Shown here: piece by piece, positions 54,701 to 64,000 of the stretch
Position numbering within the stretch: position 1 is the stretch's first letter
Layout of the letters: every line of letters starts with the position of its first letter
Position numbers and translations under genes: made by a program
From: Undaria pinnatifida
Lineage: Eukaryota > Sar > Phaeophyceae > Laminariales > Alariaceae
Direction: 5' to 3'
Length of the DNA: 64,000 nucleotides
NCBI GenBank assembly: GCA_012845835.1
Contig: JABAKD010000028.1
Span: 1,061,501 to 1,125,500, forward strand
The notes under the pieces: generated by a model
Seen by the model: the letters and a program-made list of their open reading frames with translations, nothing else
Told to the model about the DNA's origin: nothing
Databases searched by the model: none

Positions 54701-57700
54701 CGAAACGAAGGGGGCTTCACTCTACATTGGTTGGTTGCGTTTTATTGAGTTAGGGTTAGGAGTAGGGTTAGCGAAGGTACCCTCATTGTATGATGTGACA
54801 TGCTATACAAGTAGCCAGGTGTGCTTCTATAATCGAGAATCTGCAACCATGTTTGACGTGCTGTTGCTTGGCATACATGATACCATATGGTATGCTACAT
54901 ATATAATCGTAACAGGTTTTATTTTACTACGGCCTCCCCGGTGGTTTAATGGTGAGCCGCGTACCTGACTGTTGCGGTCGATGTCGTAGGTTTGAATCCC
55001 GCAAGGGACTGTTTCTTACAGACAGGCCGAAAGCGCGAGAGCGCGAGTTGGCGAAATTCGACGCAGATCGGCGAGCGGTTGGGAATGCTCCACCGTATGC
55101 GCGATAAGAGCGAAAGCACGTACCAGGGAAGAAGGGTTGACACCTGTCACCACGGCTGGCTTGCCCAGAAGCTCGCTGAGGGTAAAATCTCTTATAATAC
55201 AAGTTCACCTGGAAAGTGAAAGTGACGGCTAGAATAAAAAAAGTACCTCGTTTGTAATGTGTGTGTGTGTTCTTCACATTAAACCGTTCTTCTACTCGTC
55301 GACATCCAGCACACCCAGTGTCCGTACTGATTCCTCACCCTAGAAAGATCAGCTCTGTGGTCACAAGCTACGACACAGAGATAATGCATCGTAATGCATT
55401 CGACAACGCAATGTCATGCCCTAGTACTGGGTACGACAGGCACAACATACATACGTCAGCAACAGAAATACATTGGAAGAGAGAAATACGAAATAAACAA
55501 AAACAAAAACAAAAACAAAAAACAAAAACAAAATAAGAAAACAAATAAAAACAACGATAAAAATAAAACAAAAAATGAAACAAACAAAATGAAGGGGAAA
55601 TCGAAGAAACAACCCAACCGGAAAGGAGAGCCAAAGCTCGGAAAAGAAACATACCAGGTAATAAAATGAAATAAAATAAAGTAAAGTAAAACCAAAATAA
55701 GATAATCCAAACACGAGCCAAAAACCTGGACACGCAAGGAGGGAACAAAGGGGAAAAAAATACCCCAGAAAAAGACGAAAAGTGCTATGTACCTACTAGT
55801 CGGCCTGGTACCTTGCTACCCTGTCTGCCATCTCCTTCCTGCCTTCGTCCACCGCGGTCTCCCTTCTATTCCTCCTGTTGCCCCCCCTGCCCCCATTCCC
55901 TTGGACGGCTTTCCTTCTACTCCTCCTGTTTCCCCCCCTCCCCCCTTTGTGTTCTTCTTATTAAACCAAAATACCTGAGCAAAAAACTTGGTATCCAGCT
56001 GCACTGAATCTCGTGTTGCCGGGCCGTCGAGTTTCCTGCAGGCCAATGAAGTCACAGCCGAGTTGCTGGCCTTTCGCCAGTACACGCTCGTCATGCCCAT
56101 ACCCGTTCTTCCCCTTTACGGCCAGGGTACGCACGTTGTAGGTCGCTACCGCCACAAGTGCCGCCTTCCGTCTCTTACGAGTCTCGCGTGCTGCTTTCTC
56201 AGCCAGCCGACGAGAGGCTCGTCCCCTCCTCCGTTTCTGTTTCTGTTGTTTCTTTTTTCTCTCTATTAATGTGATGATTGTGGCTCTCCGTTTCGTAGCC
56301 CGGTTCGCGCCTTGGTTTCCGCTGGCTGGGTGCAGCCGTCCCAGCCAACGCCGACACTCCCATCCTTCCTGTCGTGCATGCGTACCCACGCGGTGGCCAG
56401 CCTCTCCACTCCCCAAGCTGCCCACGCTGCGCTCTCTGCTGTGGTGATGTACCCGTCCTGCCCCGGGGATGAACTCCTCGGCGTCGGGGTTAAAAAGAAA
56501 ACCCATCACCACCACCCCACGCGGTCCTTAGAGTGAGCAGTTCACTAGCCAGACCGCGCAAGGTTCCCTCTCTACCCAGCCCGAGGCTCGATGCCCGTGT
56601 GACTGCCGCTAGACCGCTGCAGGTCCTCGCGGGCTTCCTCGGCCCACCCCAAGGACGGGGCAGGCCGAAGGAGTAGGTTCTAATGTACGAAGCAACAGCA
56701 ATGTTTATGGGCGGTGATGGTAATTTTTTTCTGTTACAGTGAGGTGCCCGATTTAAGAGCCCCCCGGGAACAGGTCAGTGTTACCGGTTATCGCCGTGCC
56801 GCTCTTATCTCCAGTTGGGTATGATGTTAGTATAGGAATAACGAAGCGTGACAAGCCGATTCGATCGCTCTAAACTCGGTTTCTCTTGTTGTGGACCATA
56901 CCACACAGCTCACAGATGCCATCTCTTGTGGGCACACTTTCTTACCTCGTACTACCTGTGTGTTCCCCGTGCCTGTGGCCTGTGGCATACCCTCCGGGCA
57001 GTTTATTTGTTTCGAATTAATCGAATTTTTATGTCCCGTGTGCGTCTCTCATCAGGTCAGAACATCGGCTCGCGGGAAACACGCCAGCCCTTGAGACAAA
57101 AAAACAAACGTCAGCATTTGGATATTCCCAACACTACTCTGTTATGACCACACACTAGAGTATGGTGATGAGTTGATGTGAGAACAGCAGCTTCCTTTCC
57201 ATTCCGTTGCTGTACCATCTATTAGCCCTTTTGAGATGAGCGTCCCCGTTTTTTTTATATATATTATGTTCACTGTTACTTTCCAGCTCAACTCTTGGAA
57301 CGTTTTAGTTTTTCTCAGCGACCTTCTGGATGAGCCGTGGTTAAAGATGCTGCCCTGCTTCCCCCGGCATATGCCTGCATTTTTCTCGCGCATAGCGTTC
57401 ATTCAGCATTCCCGCGTGGTCCAATAATGTGATCCAATATTGTTGGTAAGCCGCGTACCTATTGATGTCGATTTTGTGCGTTCTAATCCCGCAAGCCGGG
57501 ACTCGGTCTTTAAAATACATTGACCTGCCCAAAGTGCGAGAACGCGAGTTGGCAAAATTCGATGCAAACGACGAGCAGTGGGAACGCTGAGCCCAATGCG
57601 CAACAATAATGAAGGCACGTGCCGAGGGAAAGGGACGACATCTACCTGTGATCACGGCTTGTCTAGCAGGCCGTTGCGGGTAAAATCTCTTTCGAGCTGA

Positions 57701-60700
57701 GCTGGAAAAAAAACACCCAGGCATAGCGCAGGTGTGGTGTTCTCAACCTTCCACACACCAGACAGATCACGATCTAGATCATCTAGATACTATATGTCAT
57801 GGTATATATGTTGCGCAAGATCTGTGTAGTACAGTTCCAACCTAGGAAGCACGTGCTAGATCATTCAGACCATCTCGCTCCCACCCGGCAATATCATCTA
57901 TAGACGATGCAGATCACACCAGGGATCTGTCTTCCCTGAAAGACACAGATTTATTAATGAGGATATATCTGATCTGTCCAAGGCGTTCAACCTTCTACGT
58001 CGGAAGAACGTGCAGCAGTATGCTGCGCTCGTGTCAAGCATCTCCTTCCGTGGCACTTCGGACATGTCCTCTACCCCAAAAGCCCGGTCTTTTTCGTGTG
58101 GCCGCTGCTGTAGTGCTGCAAGAGTGTAGTAGTCAGATTTCGTCACTTTTTTCGACTAAAAAGCCCTCTCAAGTTCCGAAGGTGTCGAATAGTGAAGATA
58201 CCCCTGGTGATTAATAATGCGTTTAACCCACATATGAAGCAAGTGACAGGTCGGCATTTGCCACAAATGAAGCAGTTGACAGGTTGACGTTGGACATGTT
58301 CAACAACTTTTTTTTTTCTTGTCGCTTTTACTTTTCGGCTCCACACTTACAGCAGTGCAGGGCATCTATCATAATAAGAAAAAAAGGTAATAAGGAAGGC
58401 AGGCTGATTATTTACCGGGATTTACGAAGTCCGGGAGCCGATATACTGCAGTTAGTGTATAACGCATCCTCCCCCAAAAAATGAAACTTATCCCTGGTCA
58501 GCATTTCTCTCTTATTGCGGTACTTCGTACCAGGTATAATATAACACGCAAGATAGCACACCCCCTCGGTCGAACAAAAACTTATTTTGTCGACAACGGG
58601 GACGGTGCAAACGCCAAGCGATCGTGTATGGAAACAGGGATCTCGGTGATGTCTTTCCAAAACGGCCATTTTCGTCGCGGACATTGCCACGAACATTGCT
58701 GCGGACATGGACGTGGTAGGCTTGGAGGTGAATATCTCGAAAAGCGCCCCTTGCGGCGTGTAGCGATCGGTGTTAATTGTAAGGAAGGTTTAACCACAGC
58801 TGCCGAAGTGTGATATTTTCCGTGTTATACGGTAGGTGTCCTGCGCGGCTGTGTTCTACTTCTGCTGTAGCCTACTTCTGCTGTTGCTGTACAGCAGGAG
58901 GGTGTACTCTCGGCGACAAATTGTCTACTACCCTTCCCCTCCGTATATGCCTTGATTTTTTGGCGAGTATGATTTAGCATTCCCACTACTCGTCGAAATC
59001 CATCGCGTTTTTTAGCCAACGTCTTTTGTGCTTTGGCGTTTTCGGCGACGGAAGATGGTTTTGCCGAGGTTCAAACTCCCGAAGTCCTGTCAGCAGTGGT
59101 GACAGCAGGCTACGGCAAAGATGCCAGATGTCAACACCAAATTTGCCTTGACGGACGCCCAACGACTAGGTTTTAGTGTGGAATACTCGGCCCTGTTTCA
59201 CCCTTGGCAGCGCTCGATTTCGCTTGTTTGGCGTGCCTCGTGGCATCTATGGTCCATCATACCAGCATTATTAATAGTTAGAACCGTGTTATATATATAA
59301 AACGAAAGATATAACCCCCCCGGGGATGACGGGGATGAATTTTCCTAAATAACACAGGCGAGATATCACCCTGGGATGAATTTCTGTATAGATCACGCAA
59401 GTTATCACCCCGCCCTCCCTGGGTTGAACTTCGGTGCTGATCCTCAATGGGGGGGGCATACACATCGAACATGATGGCTTGGTAAATATATCATCCGAAA
59501 GCTTTTTATACCATAGAAACACGGAAGACAACACTCTCCCCCTGGGATTAATGAAACGCGCAAGATATCACCCCCCCCGGAATAAATTTCGTGACAATTT
59601 TCTCCTAAACTAGGGGCACATACGACGAAATTGGTGACTTTGGAAACATCGTTCCAAGGGGTTTTTGGATGTAGAAACGAGGAACACGCAAGACAACACA
59701 CCCAGATTTCACCCTCCTTGGGATGAATTTCGGAACTGATTTTCTCGCACACGAGTGGGGCACACACATGGAAAACGACGGCCTTGGAAAGATATCGTCG
59801 AAATATTTTTATCGAAGCACGCAACATCACACACCTTGCTGGGACGAAACTTCGGGGCATGTTTTGTCTAAACCGCGGGATACACAGCGGAAAAGGTGGC
59901 TTCTTTGGGAGAGATCTCGTCCGAGATGTTGTTATGGACGCATCGCTCGGCGTTTGCGCCTTCGCACTCTTCTTCCCGTTGTCGAGAAATTCCGCTTGGA
60001 CTGCCGTCGAGAGGAGTCTCAGGAGTTTTATCTCGGGCGTTCAATATTATTGTTTTTTTTTATTAAAAATTACAAATACGCTGCGGCTGTGAGATAGAGG
60101 AGTTCGTAGAAAATCATCTTTGCAAACTGTGTGATAGTCCGATCGTGCGTGTTATGGGGTGTGTATATCCTCGTGAACCTTGGTCTTATCGGTATCGTAC
60201 CCAACTCCCAAACTACTTTGTTTTACATATACCACGTCTGACTAATTAAATAGTGTTACAGTATTAGTAAAACATGAGCTGAAAAATATAAGGAAGATGA
60301 GGGAGAGGAGAGTGGGACGTTTGGAAGATCAAAAGTCCTTTATATTTGTCATCAGACTGGTATAATGTTGTACTGCTACTGCTGTAGACAATATTATATT
60401 GCAATAATATATGTTTGTACAGCTTCATCCGCATTTGGGGGATAAATGTGTTTGACATGGTTGAGTGGAAATTCGTGGCGGTGGGGCGACGCGAACGGAA
60501 AAGGGAAAAGGCACGAGTACGCGGTGGGTTCTTGCAGGGCTTTACATAAAAAAAGTTCTATATAAACTTTTGGAATATCGTAAGCCTTTTTGCTCTGCAC
60601 GCCCGCCACGTGGATAAAACACTTGGAATTAGACTGAATAGAATATGTTTTTTATTTCACGTGCTTGGAGTGGGAGTTGGAACAGGGTTAAATTACCGGT

Positions 60701-61748
60701 AAATCTTTCGCATTAGTATCCGTGCGGTAACCGGGAGAATATTTCAAATTTAAGGCTTGTCGCGCCTCTCCGCTTACCACGTGTAGCGACTGGCGATACC
60801 CACAGGACTTCGGGGTGTGTATGGTGTGTACGATATAATCGGGGTTTCAGGTACTGCCCGTACTGAACTACCAGGTAACTCTCACCCGTGTGTTGCGCTG
60901 CTGTAAAGAGTGCGTAAAAAGTACCTGGTACCATGAACGAATAGAAATGCAAATGACATAATTAATCATGCCTTCACCTGTCTACACGTAAGATGGTACA
61001 CAACTGTCGCTAGGCACTCGAGTGTTCATCTTGTGTGCGTTGGTGTTTTTTGTTTTTGTTTTGTTTTTTGCTCGTCCCATCTCATTTCTTCGCACTTTTC
61101 TTTCCCTTTCTCCGTCGCGAGATATAATTCAGATCCAGGGTCACGAAACAGGCTTTTCTCCCCCCTCCCCATTACAGTGCGTGTCTTATTTTTTATCGCG
61201 AGAAGACTTGAGCCCTTTCTTCCCTCGTCGACTCGCATCGAATGGGTGTGTGTTGTGATGAGAAAAAAGTGAAGAGTAGCAACTCATCACTTGCCGGTCC
61301 TGGCGTCTTTCTTTTCAGAGGCTAAATCGCGGTCGGACGTAGAAGTATCCTACAGCGCAGCAGTACGGCGATCTCGAAAGATATCCCCGTTTTCTGCGGC
61401 GTTTGTTTTGGCGCGGTCCAAACTAGAAACTGGCACTTCCGCTTCGCCATTGATAGTTTCCCTACTCGCCCCCCCCCCCCCCCCCCCCCGCCCCCGCTCG
61501 ACCGCATTTTACACCACGATAACCTCTTGCGATTACCAGCGGCAATGGGCGGCGGGAGAGGAGACGGGGGAGGACGAGGATTCGGAGGTCCTCCGTCGTT
61601 TGGCGGGGGGCGTGACGGGGGGGGGCGCGGGCGAGGGTTCGGGAGCGGCGGTTCGGGGATGTACGGCCCCGCGGGGGGCGGAGGGGGGGCGGGCGGCGGT
61701 GGTGGCGGGTTTGGCGGCGGCAGGGGAGCTTCGCCGTTTGCGCGGTGA
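42786..61748 (+). CDS. SNRPD3: Small nuclear ribonucleoprotein SmD3
   Basis: Three coding exons: 42786-42934, 49476-49686 and 61540-61748 (stop TGA). Phases fit exactly and the spliced protein is about 189 residues (human 126). SmD3 is one of seven Sm proteins forming the ring on U1, U2, U4 and U5 snRNAs. Exon 1 holds Sm motif 1 ([29 protein letters not shown]). Exon 2 holds Sm motif 2 ([20 protein letters not shown]). Exon 3 is a Gly/Arg-rich tail of about 68 residues, the type methylated and bound by SMN in animals. Exon 1 begins TG-TCC after acceptor TCCTCGCAG. The start codon is therefore either split, with A ending an unseen upstream exon, or further upstream. The internal ATG at 42814 is an alternative. 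Introns are 6,541 and 11,853 bp and full of repeats. Confidence 0.93.
42946..43126. mobile_element. MITE family 1 (TAGTGG ends)
   Basis: About 180 bp with inverted ends TAGTGGCCCCTCTGCAGTGC and GAGGGACCACTA, and inner GTGCCGG / CCGGTA motifs. It starts 12 bp downstream of the SNRPD3 exon 1 donor. Confidence 0.7.
43343..43390 (+). other. Possible alternative terminal exon of SNRPD3
   Basis: Following acceptor TGTGCCTCTCTAG, an in-phase 15-codon segment plus TAG reads [15 protein letters not shown]. Spliced to SNRPD3 exon 1 it would give a short Sm1-only protein. The pattern DG-V--L(D/E) resembles the start of Sm motif 2 in human SmD3 (RDGRVAQLEQV), so it may be a decayed extra exon. No expression evidence. 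Confidence 0.3.
44446..44760 (-). mobile_element. LINE family B, C-terminal fragment
   Basis: Minus strand reads [20 protein letters not shown], then [18 protein letters not shown], then [19 protein letters not shown] before the stop. This is the C-terminal domain following the RT of a LINE, familiar to me from brown-algal elements (recall). In SNRPD3 intron 1. Confidence 0.75.
45130..46600. other. SNRPD3 intron 1 segment, no recognised gene
   Basis: Contains a 14-base C run at about 45517-45530, A-rich stretches at 46040-46100 and a GAGAGA run at 46541-46551. An 87-codon plus frame at 45908 starts with ATG but shows no family. Confidence 0.35.
46788..47180 (-). pseudogene. Cys-rich coding fragment of unknown family inside SNRPD3 intron 1
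   Basis: Two well-formed blocks read on the minus strand. The upstream block (about 47180-46965) contains [20 protein letters not shown], then [20 protein letters not shown], so five or more Cys in zinc-finger-like spacing. The downstream block (about 46950-46788) contains [19 protein letters not shown] and ends [16 protein letters not shown] before TAA. The blocks are in different frames and no clear intron separates them, so the locus is probably broken, or a small intron is missed. Codon use is GC-rich like the host exons. I do not recognise the family. A partial inverted copy lies at 47209-47252. AATAAA overlaps the stop. Confidence 0.4.
46991..47252. repeat. Inverted duplication, 44-bp arms
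   Basis: Plus-strand 46991-47034 matches the reverse complement of 47209-47252 at most positions (CACTTGGTGATGATGTCGAG against CGCTTGGTGATGGTGTCGAG), separated by 174 bp. One arm lies in the Cys-rich coding fragment. Confidence 0.75.
47280..49185. other. SNRPD3 intron 1 segment, repeats only
   Basis: A MITE family 1 end abuts at about 47257-47275, CAGCAG/GCGCCA repeats lie at 47385-47415, a CTCA microsatellite at 47822-47842 and a dispersed unit at 48035-48170. No gene seen. Confidence 0.4.
49190..49400. repeat. Dispersed repeat upstream of SNRPD3 exon 2
   Basis: CAGGTCCAGGGTCACGAAAC, then CTTCAGCCCCTTCTTCCCTC and CGACTCGCATCGAAT, 80 bp before exon 2. A close copy at 61035-61245 precedes exon 3, and a short piece lies at 3640-3735 near an ATR donor. 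Confidence 0.7.
49725..49915 (-). mobile_element. Poly(C)-tailed retroposon, diverged copy
   Basis: Minus-strand 3' end AATTGAGTACCCCCCCC just 40 bp after the SNRPD3 exon 2 donor at 49687, then the family core (ACAATGCCGGGACGGAGCAC) at about 49876. Confidence 0.5.
50333..50548 (-). mobile_element. LINE family A 3' fragment
   Basis: About 215 bp of the LINE 3' end with a 10-base G run on the plus strand at 50335-50345. It sits directly against a poly(C)-tailed non-coding retroposon at 50556-50990. Confidence 0.7.
50556..50990 (-). mobile_element. Poly(C)-tailed non-coding retroposon, near full length
   Basis: Second near-complete copy of the family at 18950-19400. The end on the plus strand is GGGGGTGTACTCAGTTTGTG. 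The other end carries the GTCACCATGATGG segment next to an A/T-rich run. Confidence 0.65.
51205..51520 (+). mobile_element. tRNA-derived SINE copy
   Basis: B box GAGTTCGAATCCC at about 51282 is intact. The body matches the 54.9-kb copy (GCGAGAGCGTGAGTTAGC, GATGAAAAATCGGCGAGCAG, GACACCTGTGACCACG). It ends in an A/T-rich tail. Confidence 0.7.
51665..51835. repeat. Dispersed repeat following SINE copies
   Basis: GATATTTCCACCCATCTACA, AACCAGTGTCCG and GAGACGAGCTCTG-like blocks; relatives at 55270-55430 and 62820-62930. Two of the three lie 70-150 bp after a SINE, so it may be part of a larger unit. Confidence 0.5.
52150..53450. other. SNRPD3 intron 2 segment, no gene seen
   Basis: AT-rich, with short frames on both strands and no recognisable motif. 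A CGTTCCA.C.TT...AAATATCGAG-like segment repeats near 52710, 52790 and 52895. Confidence 0.4.
53465..53640. repeat. Dispersed repeat shared with 13100-13235
   Basis: GGCCTATATCCTTAATGAGG / GACCTATATCCTTCACGAGG and TCTCACAGCTG in order; also reversed near 60070-60180 and 51175-51205. Confidence 0.5.
53882..53968. mobile_element. MITE family 2 copy, 87 bp
   Basis: TTAACGCCTTTACCGCTGGA to GCTTTGAAGGGATTAA with the shared interior AATAGTATAGGGAGGG, in SNRPD3 intron 2. Confidence 0.6.
54000..54925. other. SNRPD3 intron 2 segment with unassigned ORFs
   Basis: A 190-codon plus frame (54396-54968) and a 75-codon minus frame (54403-54176, [20 protein letters not shown]) overlap at their starts. The minus one looks more protein-like, but I recognise neither. 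TTAGGG-like GTTAGGGTTAGG occurs at 54740. Confidence 0.3.
54930..55195 (+). mobile_element. tRNA-derived SINE, best copy
   Basis: The 5' part looks like a tRNA, with an A-box-like TGGTTTAATGG and a B-box-like GGTTTGAATCC about 45 bp later. A conserved body follows (GCGAGAGCGCGAGTTGGC, then GATCGGCGAGCGG, then GACACCTGTCACCACGGC). Lies in SNRPD3 intron 2 in the sense orientation. Confidence 0.75.
55961..56515 (-). mobile_element. LINE family B, apurinic-like endonuclease part
   Basis: A 184-codon minus-strand frame ends with an APE-type endonuclease start: [11 protein letters not shown], then [11 protein letters not shown], then AGYQVFCSG. The N-terminal part is basic ([20 protein letters not shown]). 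The frame stops soon after the QETR block, so this is a 5' fragment of a non-LTR retrotransposon lying in SNRPD3 intron 2. Confidence 0.85.
57430..57712 (+). mobile_element. tRNA-derived SINE copy
   Basis: The head has GGTAAGCCGCGTACCTATTG and a weakened B box GTTCTAATCCC. The body matches the other two copies, ending GGGTAAAATCTCTTTCGAGC and a short A run. Confidence 0.7.
59280..60050. repeat. Array of diverged ~110-190-bp units
   Basis: Five or six successive units with GATATCACCC / GACAACACAC, GGGATGAATTTC and CATCGAACATGATGGCTTGG-like blocks. Single related units occur at 11690-11890, 43690-43800, 48035-48170, 51830-52090 and 58540-58690. Confidence 0.55.
61035..61245. repeat. Dispersed repeat upstream of SNRPD3 exon 3
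   Basis: Copy of the 49.2-kb repeat (CAGATCCAGGGTCACGAAAC, GACTCGCATCGAAT), same orientation, 295 bp before the exon. Confidence 0.7.
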
Positions 61749-64000
61749 TGTCCTCGGGTAATAAGCGATGCGAAGCGGTACTGGAACGGAGTCTAGGACG
61801 GGGGGGGGGGGGGGGCGGGGGTAGGGGCCGGGTAGGGGGGGTGGGGGGGGGTGCTGGACGCGAGGGTCGAGGGTTTTCATGACCCGAGGCCGTGGATTAG
61901 AACGTTAGCCGATGACCTGTCGTGCGATTGATTTCGACTCTTTTTTTTTTTCGTCTGGGGTTGAAGTTAGTTTGCTGCTGTTATGATCGACACTGCATCG
62001 GTTCTTGTTCTTAGCTCTGCTACGACGGTGTCCCGGTGTATAGTGAAAGAGGTTCCATCATCGGTCGACAGTAGGGATGTCGGCACCTGCTATAGTACAG
62101 CAAGCAGTATTATGTCAGGAGTCGGTGTTGTTTCCAGATCGTGTTTGTACATGGCTTTATTTACGGGGGGGTCAGGGGAGAGCAGGGTTGAGGTCCGGGC
62201 ATCCCCCAAATATAGCAGGCAGCATGAGGGTAGAGGTTGGAGGGAGATGCGATGCACGGATGGGCGGGATGGAGATGGATGTGAGGCCGATAACGCACGG
62301 CCTGGATGTCTTATCTGTATCTGCATTCTTTAGCGAATGTCTACCATTGGTCAACGACCTCGACGTGTGCGGCCCATACAGAGCTTACGGCAGCGGCAGC
62401 AGCAGCAACAGTATAGCTTCCCGTACGACCCTCGGGCGCTGTAGGCATATTTTGCCAGTGATGCGTGCACCGGGCTAAAAACATGCAATAATGATCATGA
62501 AATAATGCAAACGATTACACACCTGTATCCAACGTGACGTACTCATTTTACATGTAATGGAGAGCTCTGCAAATCCGCACCGCAGAGAACACCACGCCCT
62601 TTCTGACGATTGAGACATGAGACATCGGGTACCACTACCAAGTTCCACGCGTACTGCTCTATGGTACGTGCGCAGTTAGAGCGGTTTTTGCGAACACGCG
62701 AAGGTGCACTCTAAAACAGCACCCTCGTTGTCGGTGACTAAACTACTTGGGATTAGTGTGGGATCCTTTTTGAGGCGGAAAAAATGTCAACATGGCTGCC
62801 TGTAGATTGTTTCGTGTGTTCACATCGAACTGATATTTCCACTTATCTACATTAAGCATAGTGTAACCAGTGGCCGTGCCGATGCCTTCTAGAGAAACGA
62901 ACTATTAATAGGTGGTCACGAACAACCGAGGCACGGATACACATGCAAATACAGCGAAGTAATTTGGCCAATGTAATGCCGACCACAATGAACACGAGGG
63001 CAAAACGTGAGAAAGCCAGCACACCAGGCCTTTGAAAAAAGGAAAGAGACGAGAGAAAGGAAAAGGGACATAAATTGGAAAGAGGGAGACAGGGAACAAT
63101 ACGGCAAGTTATTCGTCTTGGAATCACTTGAATAAAAATCTCTGCTTCGCTCTCAGCGCTTCCATCCCGGACACGCCTGCCCAACCCTCCTTGCGGAGAA
63201 CCCTCCCGGCGGCTTTCTTCGCTTTCCGTGCTTTCTCTTGCCTTTTTCGGGACCGCCCCAACCCTAACTTCAAGACAAAATCTCCAGAACCTCTTCGAGA
63301 TAAATATCCCCAGCCTAATTTCAAGACATTTTTTCCACAATAAAATCAAAATTTTCTCGTCAAAAAGCCGAAAAAAAAAGTTGAAAAATATATTTTCAAA
63401 CTCGAGCCAGGATAAAAAAAGAGTCAAAACTCGAGCAAGATAGCGGTTCCTACACGACCTTCAACATGAAAGTGCCGATAAACAAAATCAAGTAAAAAAA
63501 ATGTCCGAATACGTATGTGCACGTTTATTTTGTACGCATAATATCATACACGCGCGTTGTTGGTAGACTCAAAACTACATTTAAAATCTATTTTTATCAT
63601 GTTCCACCTGGTTCTTCTGCTCTTCGTGTTCAAAAAAAAAACACACCCACGCCCGCACCAGTAGTGGCATGTTGCCGTCGAGCATGTAGCACAAGGACAG
63701 CCGCACAGCACAGCGTTGTTACCCGCCCCTCAAATCCTCTCATTACGTACCGGTACGTACGTGTGTTCTGCTGTGTACTCGTCTTTTTGCTTTCGTCAAT
63801 GATGGTTCTCTCTCCCGGTCATTTTTTTTTTCGCAAGCTACACCCGTGCTGCCGATCCGAACGCGTTGTCGCCAGCAACCACACAACACAGCACAGGGCA
63901 ATCAATTCTACCTGGTACACAAGTAGCTCTTGGCATTATCAACTCGTTTGTAGCATAAAAACATGGGCCTCTTATTTCTGCCCCCTTCCCTATTTGTTGC
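61749..64000. other. Downstream of SNRPD3
   Basis: G-rich tract at 61800-61860 that could form G-quadruplexes in the 3' UTR, a dispersed repeat at 62820-62930, a possible coding piece at 63124-63255, and A-rich sequence at 63370-63420. No gene recognised. Confidence 0.4.
63124..63255 (-). CDS. Possible C-terminal coding piece, unknown
   Basis: A minus-strand frame reads KAAGRVLRKEGWAGVSGMEA and then LRAKQRFLFK before TGA at 63124. Codon use is GC-rich, unlike the AT-rich surroundings, which suggests a real exon end or an element remnant. No acceptor is convincing and no family is recognised. Confidence 0.2.
   Translation of the reverse strand, partial: RSRKRQEKARKAKKAAGRVLRKEGWAGVSGMEALRAKQRFLFK

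Noticed and set aside
54396-54968. 190-codon plus-strand ORF
   Set aside because: Its 3' end runs into the SINE head at 54930, it has no recognisable domain and no splice context. Kept only as an unassigned ORF.
54940-55010. Functional tRNA gene
   Set aside because: A- and B-box-like motifs are present, but the stem pairing is poor and the sequence continues into a conserved SINE body found at two other places.

Overview
The window looks like nuclear DNA of a large-genome stramenopile alga, most likely a brown alga. The evidence is GC-rich exons with GT-AG introns of 0.3 to 12 kb, a dense litter of LINE, SINE, MITE and hAT remnants, TTAGGG-type interstitial telomere repeats, and LINE proteins of a kind I associate with brown algae. 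That last point is recall, not a search. No operons, CRISPR arrays or rRNA genes are visible.

Three conserved host genes account for nearly all convincing coding sequence. (1) The left 18.6 kb carries, on the minus strand, the N-terminal HEAT-repeat half of a PIKK-family kinase that I identify as ATR, in ten exons from 18587 down to 1408. Its true N-terminus was not found, and the kinase domain lies beyond the left edge. (2) From 41549 down to 29649, minus strand, is a complete eight-exon PSMD11/RPN6, a 19S proteasome lid subunit. Every junction is in phase and the predicted protein is 450 residues. (3) From 42786 to 61748, plus strand, is SNRPD3 (SmD3), a spliceosomal core protein. It has three coding exons totalling about 189 codons spread over 19 kb, with introns of 6.5 and 11.9 kb. 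PSMD11 and SNRPD3 are divergent, with about 1.2 kb between their coding starts, and that gap holds a tandem duplication of about 230 bp.

The rest is intronic or intergenic and repeat-rich. Region by region: 1-18.6 kb is ATR with MITEs, foldback elements and poly(C)-tailed retroposons. 18.7-29.6 kb is a gene-poor gap holding those retroposons, a 28-bp minisatellite, a 420-bp tandem array, a hAT deletion derivative (24549-25619), a small LTR-bearing element of the TRIM type (26017-26722), an unrecognised first-exon-like ORF (27021-27388) and an AGCT-rich stretch. 29.6-41.5 kb is PSMD11 with LINE copies in its introns. 41.5-61.7 kb is SNRPD3, whose introns contain LINE pieces, three tRNA-derived SINEs, a TTAA-flanked MITE, and a minus-strand Cys-rich coding fragment beside an inverted duplication. 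61.7-64 kb shows nothing I recognise.

The most unusual pattern is a pair of retroposon families, a LINE encoding an RT C-terminus and a shorter element with no recognisable protein. Both end in the same TGAGTAC followed by a poly(C) tail, rather than poly(A). In the LINE the TGA appears to be the stop codon itself, so there is essentially no 3' UTR. Shared ends of this kind suggest an autonomous and non-autonomous pair.
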